DNA of 64,000 nucleotides from Azadirachta indica (taxonomy: Eukaryota; Streptophyta; Magnoliopsida; Sapindales; Meliaceae). Position 1 is the stretch's first letter. Each line of letters begins with the position of its first letter. The notes under the pieces were generated by a model. That model ran no database searches. It was not told the origin of the DNA and saw nothing but the letters and a program-made list of their open reading frames with translations. Of the stretch, positions 23,221 to 36,056 are shown in pieces. The stretch covers positions 15,391,744 to 15,455,743 of the forward strand of contig CM040443.1 in assembly GCA_022749755.1 (NCBI GenBank). The letters are read 5' to 3'. Made by a program: the position numbers and the translations under genes.

Positions 23221-24663
23221 TAGGGAAGGGAATTCATTCTTACATAATGGTTTGGTTGTGCTTGTGTTGGACTAATTTGGATATTGGACATTTCATTTCT
23301 TTTGATACACGTCTTTGTTTCAATTTTATACATAGTTATATGTTTTTACTCTACATTTTTGTATTTATTTCTTTTGTGTATACATTTTTGTTGTATGTGT
23401 TTTTGTTTCTAAATAGTTATGCTTTCTGTTTGTTTTATCAATATGAACGTTTAAAGGCCAATGATATGAATTTGATTGCGAATATAAAGTTTTTGGAAAA
23501 TGATAAATGTGACTCAGTAGGTGTGCTTGACGTGTTGAATTTGCTTTGCTTTAAATTTCTTACACATTTTGAACACGTAGTCATGATTAATTAACTATTT
23601 GAAAACCTAGAGAAAGTTTATATGAGTTAAGTGAGTTTTTTGAGGTCTTATTAAATTCTAGAACTTGTTTAATTACCACTTGAGGCAAAATTCTAGGTGA
23701 TACATCATTAAGGACATAAGTTAAGCCATCTTTAGATAGTTTGAGCATTTCGAGCCTGCCTAAATTAATTGGATCCCTGGTTCAAGCTTTTGAGCCTAAG
23801 TTTACCTTTTTCTTGTCACCCACACTTTTAACTTAGCCTTTCAATAAATGTTTCAATCTTTCTGTTGCACCCATAGGTAGTTGATCATTCTAAAATAAAT
23901 ATGGGAGCTATACCAGAGTATGGGAAGATATAAGTGGAGTTTGAGAAAATATGTTCTAAAAAAAATAAAAATGAAATGAATAAATGAGTGTTACACCTTT
24001 GACCATTAATGTAAAGAAATTAGTTTGGGCATGCAGCAACTTAATGTATGTAAGGAAAAAGGGGTTGTTAATAAAAGGGTGATTTAAGGAAGCATGTTAT
24101 AAGATTTGGGTAATGCTTGGGAAAGAATAAAAGCTCAACTATCAAAGACTAGAATGGTAGATATGGTTAATGTGCCTAAACCTCACTATCATATCCATTA
24201 TCCTATCTTAACCTTAGCCCAAAATTATAAGCTTAATTAAATCTTAATGATCTTTGATAATGTGTTTACCTACATTACTGGAGAGTGGTATGAAAAGCAA
24301 GATTATGGAATTCATAAAATATCATGATCTAGAAATCCAAGAGAGCTTACTTGTTTGCACAAATCACTTTGAGTTGAAGGATAGTTGATTAAGATTGTCT
24401 AGTTACACACTTACATGGGGAATCTTAAGTAGAGCAACATTTGATATACAAGTCAAAATTCTTGATAAAATGTCAACGTTTTAAAGTTTTCCTTAAACTA
24501 CCATAATTCTTAATTTTTAAGGCTAGAAGTTAGATTGATTTTTATGCTCAAATTGTGTTTCTCATCTTGGAATTCATGTTGTACACTCTCTCCTCATTGC
24601 TTTGTTTTTACCTTTTTGTTTTGTTTGCTTAAGGACAAGCAAATCTTTAAGTTTAAGGGTATT
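23221..24663 (+). other. 3' non-coding region and polypurine tract of Athila element
   Basis: No supported gene. The open frame 23247-23594 is a Phe/Leu/Tyr-rich low-complexity reading with no domain. The last bases before the LTR (AAGTTTAAGGGTATT, to 24663) are purine-rich in the usual polypurine-tract position. Confidence 0.55.
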
Positions 24664-24879
24664 TGATAAATGTGTATTTTACTCACGAATCAATTGCTCA
24701 CAAACTCAAATATTTATGATATCCTTAAGCATAGGAGTTATTTAACGAACTTTTGTATTCACGTATAGAAAGGCAAGAAAAGACTATAATTAAGGCGAAT
24801 TTGGGAAAGGAAGAAGAAGAAAAAAATAGAGAAAAGGCCATGAAACAGCAACCATCATACAGTTGCGCCAAGCTAGGCG

Positions 24880-26541
24880 TGTTAGAACTTGGAGGAAAAT
24901 CTTGATCAAATTCACTAGCGGATGTGTCTCCAGGACTTGGACCTTGCAGGTATACTTTTAAAAAATTAATGGATCATTATACTTTCTCACTAACTCGGAT
25001 TCTCAAGTGTGTCTACTTTTTTGTGCAAGAACTTGATGCATAATCATTAATTGCAAACCTGAATGAAACAAAAGTGAAGATTAAATAGTTATGAAGAACA
25101 TAGGAAGCCAAACATCACACAAGGTGAGCCTAGGAGGTTTGATGCAAAGAGCTCATGAAGAAGGAGAGCTCTGTGACAATCCTAGGGTTAATGCCTTGTT
25201 TTGCGTATGACTAATGTGTTCTTTTAATCTTAGTACACACTTTAGCTTCCTTTTTATAGTGTTCTATCAAACCCAAACCCTAACCCTAATACGAATTGGA
25301 CTTGGGCTTTCAAACTTGAATTAATATAATTTAACTTAAGTCCATTTATTTAATTAATCTTATTAATTAAATAACAAGCCTATTAATTATTCTTATTAAT
25401 TAAATGGTTGGCCCAATTCAATAGGTCCAAATATAAATTATTCTTTATTAATTTATTATTTGGCCTAATATATTTAATTTAATATCTAAGATTAATTCTC
25501 CAATTAACCCAATTAAATTAAATATTCCTTCTCATTGATTTTACTTGTTCTAGTTTACAGAATTGCAGCTATTCAGGAGACCTTGATGGATATATTCAAT
25601 TAACAAGCTCTAACAGATTTTTTCCATTAACCTATTACGTCATAATTATAGTGGCCTTTGTTTATTAACTTTTCCCATTCCACTTAGGGCCCAAAGTTGC
25701 ACTCTTGATTTAATACCAAGCAACAGGTTACCATAACTACCCTTTATGCAATACCAATAATTAAAACTAGGTATAATTTATTATTTTACCCTTCTAATTA
25801 CATCTTGATTCCTTGATCCTAGTCTTACACCATTTAATTGGGTTAAGATTTATTAGAATAAATCTTAGTTTAATGAACTTCTTTGCCAAACACTTGGCCG
25901 AGATTTTCCTAACTAAAACCTTGTAAAACCATCAAGGTGGTATTCTGCATTCCTTTCGGAATCATAATTTCATATCTAAGAAATAGTGTCTACTAGTATA
26001 TAGATCTTACAATCCCAATTACCCAAGGTATTGAATGTTAATTTCATGGTTAGACTTTCTATTATAGTGAAAGACCATAGCCTACATATCAGAGGTACAC
26101 TACCTACTCAAGATTCAGGTAAAGATGTTATAGTGCTCAAGTATAGAGGTTTACCTTTGGTTATAATATTTCCACCAAATGATTTAGATCTCTACGTAAT
26201 CATGTTTAGTGTATTCTCATAATACACTAGTGTTTTTATCTTGCAGTCACTACCTCAAATGGTTAGAGGTCACCATTTCCTCATTGAAGACAACACTACA
26301 ACCTTGTCCAAACAAAGTGCCTAGCTTTTATTTATAGGTTGTGAGCCAATTTTGATCTATGATTAAGTTCCATGCCTCAGATATATCTCATACATATATA
26401 TAGAAATTTATTAAAGTATAAGCTTAGGAGCCTTTTAGTTATTGATATAATCACATTTGGGTTTAAATAAATAACAACTTTATATATTATTAATGTCTAA
26501 ATTATAGAAATTTATTCAACTCTTAGGGCACTATTCTAACA
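24880..26541 (-). mobile_element. Copia-type solo LTR inserted in the Athila LTR
   Basis: Ends are mutually inverted TGTTAGAA...TTCTAACA. On the minus strand it begins TGTTAGAATAGTGCCC, a start I recognise from plant copia LTRs. No coding region or primer site lies between the ends, so it reads as a solo LTR of about 1.66 kb, long for the type. The 5-bp flanks (AGGCG and AAGCA) match only 3 of 5, so the insertion is old or the borders are slightly off. Short open frames inside (26031-26222) have no domain. Confidence 0.5.
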
Positions 26542-26573
26542 AAGCATGCGATTGCACCCAAGCCACAAAATGT

Positions 26574-26650
26574 GGCCTTGAGGTAGTAAGCATGGCATAG
26601 GGCACACCATAGCAACTACATGCCTATGCCATGCCACCTACCTCAAGGCC
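26574..26650. repeat. Long imperfect hairpin in Athila LTR
   Basis: Left arm GGCCTTGAGGTAG then CATGGCATAGG; right arm CCTATGCCATG then CTACCTCAAGGCC. The arms pair over about 24 bases with small bulges around a loop of roughly 20 bases. It would fold as a strong stem in RNA or single-stranded DNA. Confidence 0.8.
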
Positions 26651-27887
26651 TCTTGGCTCAAGAGTATGGTGTGATGCGCTATGCTAGGTGCATGGCTATG
26701 CTACACTAAACACCCTCTCTGCGTGCCCATGCCCTTGAGTTGTATCCCTGTGCTCCTCTGCAAAGTATGTTGTGTCCCAGGGTCATGTTCAGCCCTTACA
26801 TCAACTTTGGATGGTCGGATTTGGACAGAAAGAGGGTTTTATATTTTTGGAAGCATTAGCCACCATTAACATTATAGAAGGGAGGATTTTTAGAGTAAGG
26901 AATTGAAGAAAAGAGAGAGATTTCCAAAAAGAGAAAGGTGGAAAGTCGGCAAGTTTTTGAATAATTCAGAGGATTTCTCAAAGATTTGCGAATTTAAAGC
27001 GTCGACCACTCTAGTGTTATCTCTTTCCCTCTCCTTATTTTGTTTTGAAAGTTATATTGTATTATTGTTAAACTTATGAATTTTTTAACGAATTAAATTA
27101 CATATTTTGTTATGTTAGGTTAAATTTTATGCTTTGGGGACTTGATGTAGCTTATTTGAATCGTGTTATGATTAATTGGTATTTTGTTAATGTTAGTACA
27201 TTTTCATTCACTTATGATCCTCCATGCTTAATGCCTCTAATTTGTTGTTTGATAAATTAATTGATTATTGATGAAAGATAAAATTGTTTATCGGGTTAGA
27301 GAAACACAATTTAGGTCATTGCGAGTTTAGGAGGAGATCAATACCTAAATAATCAAATTAATATTTAAGATATTGAGAAGCCAGGAGGTAATCGAGTCCT
27401 TAGTACTTAATAATGAATAGAGTATAACAAATGTATAATTAATCAAGTTAGATATGGATATCGGCTTAATTAGTTATACATAGGACCTCCTTTGAAACTC
27501 GAGAGAGGTAAAAGTTAGTTTTCAACCTGTGATCAATGAACTAAATCAGAACACATTAGCAATTGCCAAATAAGAGACGCATAGGGATAAATAAGTGAAA
27601 TCAAGGTTCTAGAACCTTTATCATAGCATTTTCCACTCACTCTTTGATTAGTCTTAACTTCTGTATTAATATTTCTACTAATACATTAACATTTAATTTC
27701 AGCATTTTTTTTATTATTTTTGCCTCTTAAAATTTTTATTGCTTAGATAAAATTAAGTTACCATAGCTAAGTACATAATTTCTAAATTAAAAATGCAAAC
27801 CTCATGGGATGATACTATCACGTTTTACTATATTACCTTTCACGATCCATGCACTTGTGATCAAACGCATACGCTAGCATACTCACA

Positions 27888-28250
27888 AATAGTTATCTAA
27901 ATGAAATAAATTTTTTCTATGTAATAGTTTTTAGAACTTACAAGTTTTTTTTTCATTTTTTTTTTAACAAAATTTTTTGAGAAAACAAGATAGGAATGCA
28001 CGATTGAAACAAAATTCTAAAAAGAACAAATATAGCATTATTTGTCTTTATTCCTTTATAGTGTCAACCATTGTCTAAAAATGGTGAATTCAAGTTTATA
28101 CATATTAAAGTCAAACATAAATGCACAATAATGAAGAAGTCCACATAGCTCTTCAAGCAATTAACAATTTCAAACTCCTCACAAGATTCATTAACCTACT
28201 CATTAATAGTCTAATCACTATTATAATTACATAATTCACCAACCTTTGAG
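27888..28250. other. Array fragment and spacer, no gene
   Basis: 27895-27960 matches the middle of the array unit (TTTTTAGAACTTACAAGTTT). The rest has no recognisable feature. Confidence 0.5.
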
Positions 28251-28500
28251 TACTATGACAAAACTGGTCATAGATGACAGATAATATCTATCAAGAATAG
28301 CACTTCATGATAGATTTTCTCTATCAACTAAAGTTTATTCATGCATACTTGACTTTTTTTTTGCATCATCGTTTCATGACAAAAGTAGTTTCTGTCTCAA
28401 AGCTGTGATATAAATATATCACGATTTTGTGATAGAGATATTCCGCCATCACAAAGTTATCAAGATATTTTGATATCTTTTTATCAAGAATTTTCCAAAC
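28251..28500. repeat. CACTA subterminal repeat region
   Basis: Clustered copies of TATCAAGA/GATA words in both orientations (CTATCAAGAATAG, GATAGATTTTCTCTATC, ATATATCACGATTTTGTGATA). In CACTA elements such arrays bind the TNPA-type protein. Motif binding is inferred. Confidence 0.6.
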
Positions 28501-29167
28501 TAGTTTCCATTTTTTCCCCTTTTTTGTTTAATTGAATTTTTTGATCTATTTTGTTAACCAATTTTTATTGTGGCTGATTTTTTTGTCTGATTTTGATGTT
28601 TGTTCCCTCAATTTTTTCAACACTTTTTGTAGCCTTTTTTTATTTTGAAATTTATTTTAGGTTTTAATTTTTTTGGGTTTTCAATACAATGTTTTCAAGT
28701 GATTATCAATATAAGTATTCAACTAAAAAAATCAAATAATAAAATAATAACAATAAATATTATTTAACTGGGGGTAGGAAAAAAAAGAGAATGAAATAAT
28801 AGCCAACATAATATATATTTCATCAAATCCCAAATATCTTTTACAAATATACAAACATACTTATCATCATTTATTTGCATTCAAATATCATCATCCCTAG
28901 AAACATAATTGCCAATATAATTCATTGTCCAATCAAAATAAAATAAAGTTAACAGACATAATTTTCAAACCCAAGTTAAATATAGTTCTCAAGCTGCTAA
29001 CCTACAACACAAATCTTCATATGTTGATTGTTTTCCAACATTAAAATTGCAACTGAATATGCTGAAAATTTTCTGACATTAAATCTTTATAAACCTACAA
29101 TGCAAATACAAAATAAAATAATCGAAATTTAATTTTAACTCAATATCTAAGTTTTCTATTGAATCAC

Positions 29168-30110
29168 CTACTTACATGACAATTGAATTTTCTTAGAAAT
29201 GGAATTGGCCCATTCCATAGTTATTTCATCCAACTCTTCTTCAGTATAACTCTCTTTTTCCAAGAATTATTAGAATGAACATTGGCAATAGAAATTAGTA
29301 GTTTAAATATCAAATGAGTTAATTTTTCAATTAATTTTTAAGTAAAGAACTTACATCCTCTGTCAGCACTGTTATATCATTAATTATGTCTCTCATGTAG
29401 GCCATCATATAGTAGCCACATTCCATGCTTCCTAGTTGAATTGGTGTTTGCATAAGTAAGAAGAAAGTGACAAGCACCACATATTAAATCAGTTATTTTG
29501 AGTTGTTAATATTGTATTCACAAAACAACATATACATCTATGCATATATACAATTGTACATTAACTGTTTTCCAGTTAATATTTTGCCTCTTGGTTGAAC
29601 TTATATCTTGAGCATTATATATCATAATACCACTACAGATTTCAAATTGTTAGTGAAACTCCCAAAGCAAAAACAAGGTACTTGTAAGGAAATTAGAACC
29701 CCTTACTTGTTTAAGTTTTCCTTCAAATCCTCCCCCATTCTACACCTTAATGGATCCATGAAGTACACATCCCTAATAGTTACATTTATGGCAACCAACA
29801 CCGAATGGAAACTATTTTCACATGCATTTAACTATAAGTTAGTAAAGGGATGTAAATCCAATCACATAATTACATATGAATATGAATGCTTTACCTTAAT
29901 TGTATGGCATAAGAATCACTTGATCACATGTCATTTTTTAAAATCAATTTGCAATCACATGGGTTCTATCTTCATGCATCACTTTCCCATTTGTCCCACT
30001 AACCAAAGACACTGCACTTGGATTAATAAATCCAAACTACTTTGTGGATCGACTCTCTTTCAAATTGTTATATAATGACCTGTCCAAAGAAGAAAACAAA
30101 TTAAACATTC
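29168..30110 (-). pseudogene. Ulp1-type cysteine protease of CACTA element
   Basis: Blocks in order: GFINPSAVSLVSGTNGK, then FHSVLVAINVTI with the catalytic His (the usual Trp after it is Ser), YFMDPLRCRMGEDL with the catalytic Asp, and QLGSMECGYYMMAYMRD with the catalytic Cys at 29418-29420. A short intron with GT...AG ends (about 29258-29353) separates a last exon, YTEEELDEITMEWANSISKK, ending at a stop at 29168-29170. Triad residues survive, but frame breaks occur upstream (about 29650-29930). Ulp1 proteases cleave SUMO-like tags; the role in transposons is unproven. The 155-residue open frame on the other strand (29608-30075) is a shadow of this gene. Confidence 0.75.
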
Positions 30111-30339
30111 AAAATATAAATTAAGGAAAACTAACCTCATAGTTGACGTACAATTGAAAATGACTAAATAAAGTATAATGGTCATTTTTTACATTATGAA
30201 CAACATGATGCAGTTGACAGTGAGCTCTTTCATGGAAATGACAACTTGACAATCCTCTAACCAAATGTATGTAGTCATGTCTATCCCAAAGATTTCACTT
30301 TCAAGCTACACTTAAATGCATCTCTGCTTGTCAAGACTT

Positions 30340-30660
30340 CTTTCTACAAAAGAGGCATACATTTCCATTTGAGGATTTCTCTTCATATGCTGAATGTGTC
30401 TTGTATTCTTTCTCAAGACATTGATGGGCTTGGAGTCTCTTTTTTCTTGGGTGACAAATCATTTTTCTTTTCTAAAGTGACATCTCGTCTCTCCCACTTA
30501 GCAAGTCCAACTTATCAGAGGTCATGTCCAGCTTCTTCTTAGGTGTTTTTTTCTTATATCTTGTCAGAGTCCTACGAGTTTTTTTCCCATACTTTTTTGG
30601 GCTGTCATCATCATCATCATGATCTTCATCTCCTTGGACACAAAATTATATTTAGACAAT
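30340..30660 (-). pseudogene. Acidic/basic linker of CACTA protein
   Basis: Frame reads GDEDHDDDDDSPKKYGKKTR, then TLTRYKKKTPKKKLDM, one stop, then a Lys-rich stretch. An Asp run followed by Lys clusters looks like a nuclear-localisation or DNA-contact linker between the transposase-like and protease parts. Assigned by position and composition only. Confidence 0.5.
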
Positions 30661-31245
30661 TAAAATAATTAATTCCTCGCAATTAATGTACTATTTTCAA
30701 CTACTAAAAGTTGAAAAAGGAAATTAATGTACTATTTTCAATATAAAATATGCATATAATGTATTAAAAAATTTATTTTGACAAATGATATCAAACACAC
30801 TCTACCAGGTTATAACAAACATTCTTTATAGGTTGCTAACTACTCTGTATACACTATCTAGGACTAAAATCCAAAAAAAAAGCATAAGTGATTTAACATG
30901 CTGCAAATGTTATTACCTTCATTCAAGGCATGTTACTGCTTACTACCTCAAAGGTTTTGGTTTGTCTATTCACCTTTATTGCAAGCTTTTCGATCATAGC
31001 CAACATCTATGCAATGCTCTCATCGTACATCAACCTCTCTCTTTCCAACATTTGGCAGGTGGTAGGTTGAAATACATGCTGATGGACATAAACTAACTTA
31101 CACTTTGTAGATGGCTAGCCTTTGGCTCCTTGCCTAATGACTGTGCAAGGATGTCATTTGTTCCTTTAATATTCACTAATTTCTTTCTGACCTCACTTTC
31201 TAGTTCATCCTACATATATAGACACAATTGTACATGCAAGCATCA

Positions 31246-31521
31246 TGTGGAAATTTGTGGAAATTTAGAGATTTAAGGGATTTATTCATTCTTTCCTATT
31301 TTGTTGTTTTTTCTTTTTTCTTTTTTTTTTTTTTAGTTTAAGAGATTTTGTTGACCTATTGCCAATATCTCAAGTCTTATTTTTCCTTATAAATCCCTGA
31401 TTCTCAGAGATTGTCTAGTCTGCTATAAGAGTTTACACCTCTATATATTCTAGTGTTATGATTTAGTAAATATAAATATATAAAAAAAAAAGGAGAGGGA
31501 TTTTTCTTCTCTGAATCTTCA
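31246..31521 (+). repeat. 5' LTR of copia element
   Basis: Matches 36057-36326. The first ten bases are doubled (TGTGGAAATT, then TGTGGAAATTTAGAG), so the canonical start is 31256. It ends CTTCTCTGAATCTTCA. A tandem T-rich run lies at 31313-31335. Confidence 0.9.
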
Positions 31522-31533
31522 TGGTATCAAAGC
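31522..31533 (+). other. Primer-binding site, tRNA-iMet
   Basis: TGGTATCAAAGC immediately follows the LTR; one mismatch from the standard initiator-Met primer site TGGTATCAGAGC. Confidence 0.9.
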
Positions 31534-31554
31534 CAAAAATCTGAACCAGTCCTT

Positions 31555-32575
31555 TATGGTGAAACACAATATGATCTCAGACAAAGAAGTTCTGATGTAA
31601 CCTCTAGAAGTGAGTTTGCAAATCCATCTCTCCCAAACAGTTCTGAAGGTTTTGTCTTGCCAATCATTGGTCATAAACTTAATGGCCAAAATTATCTTCA
31701 ATGATCTTAGTCCGTGATGATGTTCATATATGGCAAGGGCAAAGATGACTACATCACAAATATTGTTATAGCACCACCTATGAAAGATCCGAAATACAAA
31801 GTCTAGAAGTTAGAAAACAGTATGTTTATGTCATGGCTAGTTAATTCCATGACTAATGCTATTGGGGAAGATTTTATGTACTACGTACAGCTAAGGAGAT
31901 TTGGGATGCTGCCAGAGCCTCTTACTTTGGCAAGGAAAACATTTTGGAGCTATTTGAAATTAAAGGTTCAATTCGTGACCTTTAACAAGGTGAACTTACT
32001 GTTACTCAATACTTTAATATCCTTAATAGATATTGGAAACAACTTGATTTATTTGAATATTCTAAGGTGGGATGCCCAAAGTGTAATGCTAAATATAAAA
32101 AGTTTATAGAGAAGGAAAAAATCTTTAAGTTTCTATTAGGGTAAACAAAAATCTAGATGAGTTGAGAGGAAGAATTATGGCAATTAAACGTTTGCCACCT
32201 ATTCAAGCTGTGTTTTCAGAGGTATAAAGGGAAGAAAGTAGGAAGAAAGTTATGCTTAGATCACAAAATCCATCACTACTAAGCTTGAGTGAGAGTTCTG
32301 CCCTTGTTGCCCGTAATACCAATATGGCAAACATTGATAACCATACTCGAAGAGGAGGATGACCTTGGTGTGAGTATTGCAAAAAACATGGTCACACCAA
32401 ACAGAACTATTGGAACCTTCATGGAAAGCCACTCGATTGGAAACCAAGAGAAAATCGTGGTTATACAGCTGCTGGACAAGGACAGTCAGCCAAAAAAATT
32501 AGCCCATTTACCCAACAACAGCTTGAGGCTATTCAGAAGATACTCAATTAGACCATTAATTCCTCAAAACTAGTT
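31555..32575 (+). pseudogene. gag of copia element
   Basis: Shows the copia gag start region (NSSEGFVLPIIGHKLNGQNY), VMMFIYGKGKDDYITN and MFMSWLVNSMTNAIGEDF, then a nucleocapsid CEYCKKHGHTKQNYW in which the last zinc-binding Cys is Tyr. Frames switch at least three times and stops fall at several places. Gag would form the particle and bind RNA. Confidence 0.8.
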
Positions 32576-35500
32576 GTATCACAACCAAACTCCACTGAGA
32601 ACACTATAGGTATTGGTTTAGTAGCACAACAAAGTAATTTCTCTACTGCCCTTAGAACCCGTTCAGAAAAAAATAACACCTGGATAGTTGATTCTGGAGC
32701 ATCAGACTATATGACGGGTAACCTATCTTTTTTCCATGATTTCAATGCATGTTCTGAAAATTTTATGGTGAAGATTGCTGATAATTCCTTAATTAAGGTG
32801 GCTGGAATAGGCTTAGTGGTGTTATCCAAACATATGATTTTAAAATCAATTCTTTTGGTTCCAAATTTGGCTTTAAAATTTATTATCTGTAAGCAAACTT
32901 ACAAAAGATTTGAGTTGTGTTACTAATTTTTTCCCTACATACTATGATTTTCAAGACTTGAAATCGAGGAGAATGATTGGCGATGCTAAAAAATGTGTGA
33001 GACTTTATCTTTTAGAGGATTCACAACATCTTGATAAACAAACTCACAATGCAAGGGGTATGTATTTCCTGTTTTTTCTTCTTCTAGTAAAGAAAGTTCT
33101 ATTATGTTATGGCACTATAGATTAGGTCACCTGAATTTTTTGTATTTGAAAAAGTTGTTTCCACATTTATTCAATAATATCAATCCCAAATTTTTGCAAT
33201 GTGAGATTTCTCAATTATCCAAGCATGTAAGATCCAATTACCCTATTCAAGGTTATAAACCATCTTAACCTTTTTCTATCATTTATAGTGATATTTGAAG
33301 ACCATCTAGAGTCAATAATATCTCAGAAACTAGATGGTTTGTGTTATTCATTGATGATCATACTAGAGAAACATGGATTTATCTTATGAAAGAAAAGTCT
33401 GAAGCCAAATTCATCTTCAAAACTTTCATACAATAGTACAAACACAATTCCAAACCAAAATTCAGGTGTTTCGATTTGACAATGCTAGAGAATATTTTAA
33501 CACTGTACTGGGTGATTATTTTCAAAATAATGGTATAATTCGATAAAGTTCATGTTTTGATACTCCTCAACAAAATGGGATTGCAGAGAAGAAAAAATAG
33601 GTATTTACTTGAGGTTGCTAATCTCTTATGTTTTCAATGAATGTTCCTAAGCACTTCTGGGGGGAAGCTGTACTAACCGTAGCCTATTTGATAAATAGAA
33701 TGCCTTCTCGTGTTCTTAAGTTCCAAACACCATGCCAAACTTTACTCTTATGCTATCCTAACACTAGAATCATCAACACTTTACCTCCAAAAATTTTTTG
33801 TTGTATTGTGTTTGTACATGATCACTCTCAACATCGAAGCAAATTAGATCCTAAGGCTATTAAATATATGTTTCTTGGTTACTCTCCTAGTAAAAAAGGT
33901 TATAAGTGTTATTCTCACATTACTCAAAAAAATTTACACCACCATGGATGTAACCTTCTTTGAAACATAACCTTATTTTCCAAAAATTTACATTTAAGGG
34001 GAGAAACCAACAATTCAAGCAATTCAAGAATGTGATTTTTGGCAAGACCCAAATGTCTCAATACTTCCTCAACCCAACCTAACCTCACACGAACTCACCA
34101 GGATACCCTAAAGCGATGAACTTGAAACAACCAGTAATGAATCTGAACCTAAACAGTCAGTAATGAACCTGGAAAAGCTTCAAAAACTTCAGCTCATGGC
34201 CTAAGCCACACACTACCTATAACGACTTCCAAGTTACGTGTTTATTCAAGAAAGGAAAAACCTCAACTGGAGATAGAGCCTCATACATTGTTTGAGCAGA
34301 ACCAAGAATCCAACTTAGCTCCAAAAAGTCCAGGTAATATAACAACTAAGTCTCCTCTTTTATCTACTTCTAATGATGATCTAAATATTCTCATTGCTCT
34401 AAGAAAGCGTGTAAAGTCATGCACACAACATCCTATCACCAACTTTATCTCATATGATGGTCTCTCACTAAGCTTTCGTGATTTCACTACAAATATGACT
34501 ATTGTTGATAATACTAAAGATATCCTTGAGGCTCTTAGAAGACCAGAATGGAAGGCAGTAATTAAAGAGGAAATTAATGTATTGAAGGAAAATGGAACAC
34601 GGGAAATTTCTGACCTACCTCAAGGAAAATTACAGTAGGGTGTAAATGGATCTTCAATGTCACATACAAGCTAGAGGGAACAGTTGATCGGTAAAGGTAA
34701 GGTTGGTGACCAAAGGTTTTACACAGACTTATGGCCTCGACTATCAGGAGACATTTGCCCTAGTAGCAAAACTTAATACTGTCAGAGTATTACTTTCATT
34801 GGCAGCAATTTGTGATTGGCCTTTTTACCAATTGGATGTAAAAAATGCATTTCTTAATGGTGGCTTAAAAGATAAGGTTTATAAGGAGATTTCCCTCCGG
34901 TTTTGAGATGCCCAGCAATTCCAATAAAGTTTATAGGTTGAGAAAATCTTTTTATGGCCTTAAACAGTCTCTAAGGGGGTGGTTTGAAAGGTTTACAAGG
35001 GTAGTCAAAGAACATGGTTACATTTAAGGGCCGGCTGATCATACTTTATTCACTAGATACTCACAAGAAAGGAAAATTACCATTCTTATAGTGTATGTAG
35101 ATGATATTATACTAATTGGAAACTACTTAGAAGAGATGAACATAATGAAAAGAGTACTTGTAAAAGAGTTTGAAGTCAAAGACCTAGGAAATTTGAAATA
35201 TTTCTTAGGGATGGAGGTGGCTCGATTCAAGAAAGGTATCTTTATTTCTTAGTGCAAGTATATCTTAGATCTACTTAAGGAAACTGAAATGTTAGGTTGC
35301 AAGCCTGTTGATACTCCTATAGAGTCCAACTACAAAGTTAGATTAAAGAATAATTGTGCTCCAGTTCATAAGGGTAGGTATCAGCGTTTGGTAGATAAAA
35401 TCATTTATTTATCTAATACCAGACCTAATAGTTGATTCTCAGTGAGTGTTGTTAGTCAGTTTATGAAAAACCCTAATGAGGAATGACTTGAAGCAATTTA

Positions 35501-36000
35501 TAGAATTCTCAAGTACTTGAAAATGACCCCCGGGAAAGGCTTGTTTTTTAAGAAAAGAAACAATAGAGAGATTGAAGTGCACTCTGATGCTGACTGGGCA
35601 GGGTCAGTTATTGGTAGGAGATTCACTACAAGGTACTGTACTTATGTTTGGGGGAACTCGGTGACTTGGAGGAGTAAGAAACAACCGGTGGTCGCTAGAA
35701 GTAGTGCAAAAGCTGAATGTCGTGCTCTAGCCTTGAGTATATATAAACGAATGTGGTAGAAAAGATTGCTGAAGGAACTTGGAATTTTGATTACTAATTC
35801 TATAAAGGTGTAGTATGACAATTTAACAACAATCAGTATCGTGAAAAATCCAGTGCATCATGATCACACCAAGCATGTTGAACTTGATCGACATTTCATT
35901 AAAGAGAAGATAGAAGAAGGAATATTTGAACTCGTTTACACCTCCACTAATTCTTAAGTTGCTAATGTACTAACAAATTCTTTTCCAAGAGTAAAGTTTG
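32576..36000 (+). pseudogene. pol of copia element (protease, integrase, RT, RNase H)
   Basis: Protease: TWIVDSGASDYMTGN, active site intact (32690-32701). Integrase: zinc-binding start LWHYRLGHLNF (about 33110), core WFVLFIDDHTRETWIYLM, then FWGEAVLTVAYLINRMPSRV (33628-33963). RT: GFTQTYGLDYQETFALVAKL, YQLDVKNAFLNG and the active-site YVDDIIL at 35094-35105. RNase H: HSDADWAGSVIGRR, ARSSAKAECRALAL and [20 protein letters not shown]. About fifteen stops or frame changes; catalytic motifs outlast frame integrity, which suggests moderate age. Confidence 0.9.
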
Positions 36001-36045
36001 AAAACTTAGTTTCCAAATTAGGAATGATTAACATCTATTCCTAAC

Positions 36046-36056
36046 TTGAGGGGGAG
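36046..36056 (+). other. Polypurine tract of copia element
   Basis: TTGAGGGGGAG directly precedes the 3' LTR, the usual copia plus-strand primer. Confidence 0.88.

Larger units (their letters stand above)
18291..27887 (+). mobile_element. Decayed Athila retrotransposon, 5'-truncated
   Basis: Order on the plus strand: RT-RNase H-integrase (18291-20600), spacer, env-like third ORF (21915-23220), non-coding 3' region, polypurine tract, 3' LTR (24664-27887, split by a solo LTR). There is no 5' LTR, gag or protease; the left junction falls inside the RT palm, just before a GYFGYNQI-like motif. Coding sequence carries many stops, more than the family A copies, so it is probably older. Both flanks are pieces of the degenerate array, showing that it landed in the array. 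Confidence 0.85.
24664..27887 (+). repeat. 3' LTR of Athila element, interrupted
   Basis: Starts TGATAAATGTGTATTTTAC directly after the polypurine tract and ends near 27887 (GCTAGCATACTCACA) after a CATGGGATGATACTATCA segment typical of Athila-like LTR ends. A solo LTR (24880-26541) splits it, so the original LTR is about 1.56 kb. Without a 5' LTR the exact 3' end is inferred. Confidence 0.65.

Noticed and set aside
23247..23594. 115-codon gene
   Set aside because: Phe/Leu/Tyr-rich low complexity in the 3' non-coding region of an Athila element; no recognisable domain.
29608..30075. 155-codon open frame on the plus strand
   Set aside because: It is antisense to the CACTA Ulp1 protease, whose motifs are clear on the minus strand; no domain in the plus reading.
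32256..32573. Three overlapping open frames on both strands
   Set aside because: They cover the copia gag nucleocapsid region; the real reading is the CEYCKKHGHT frame.
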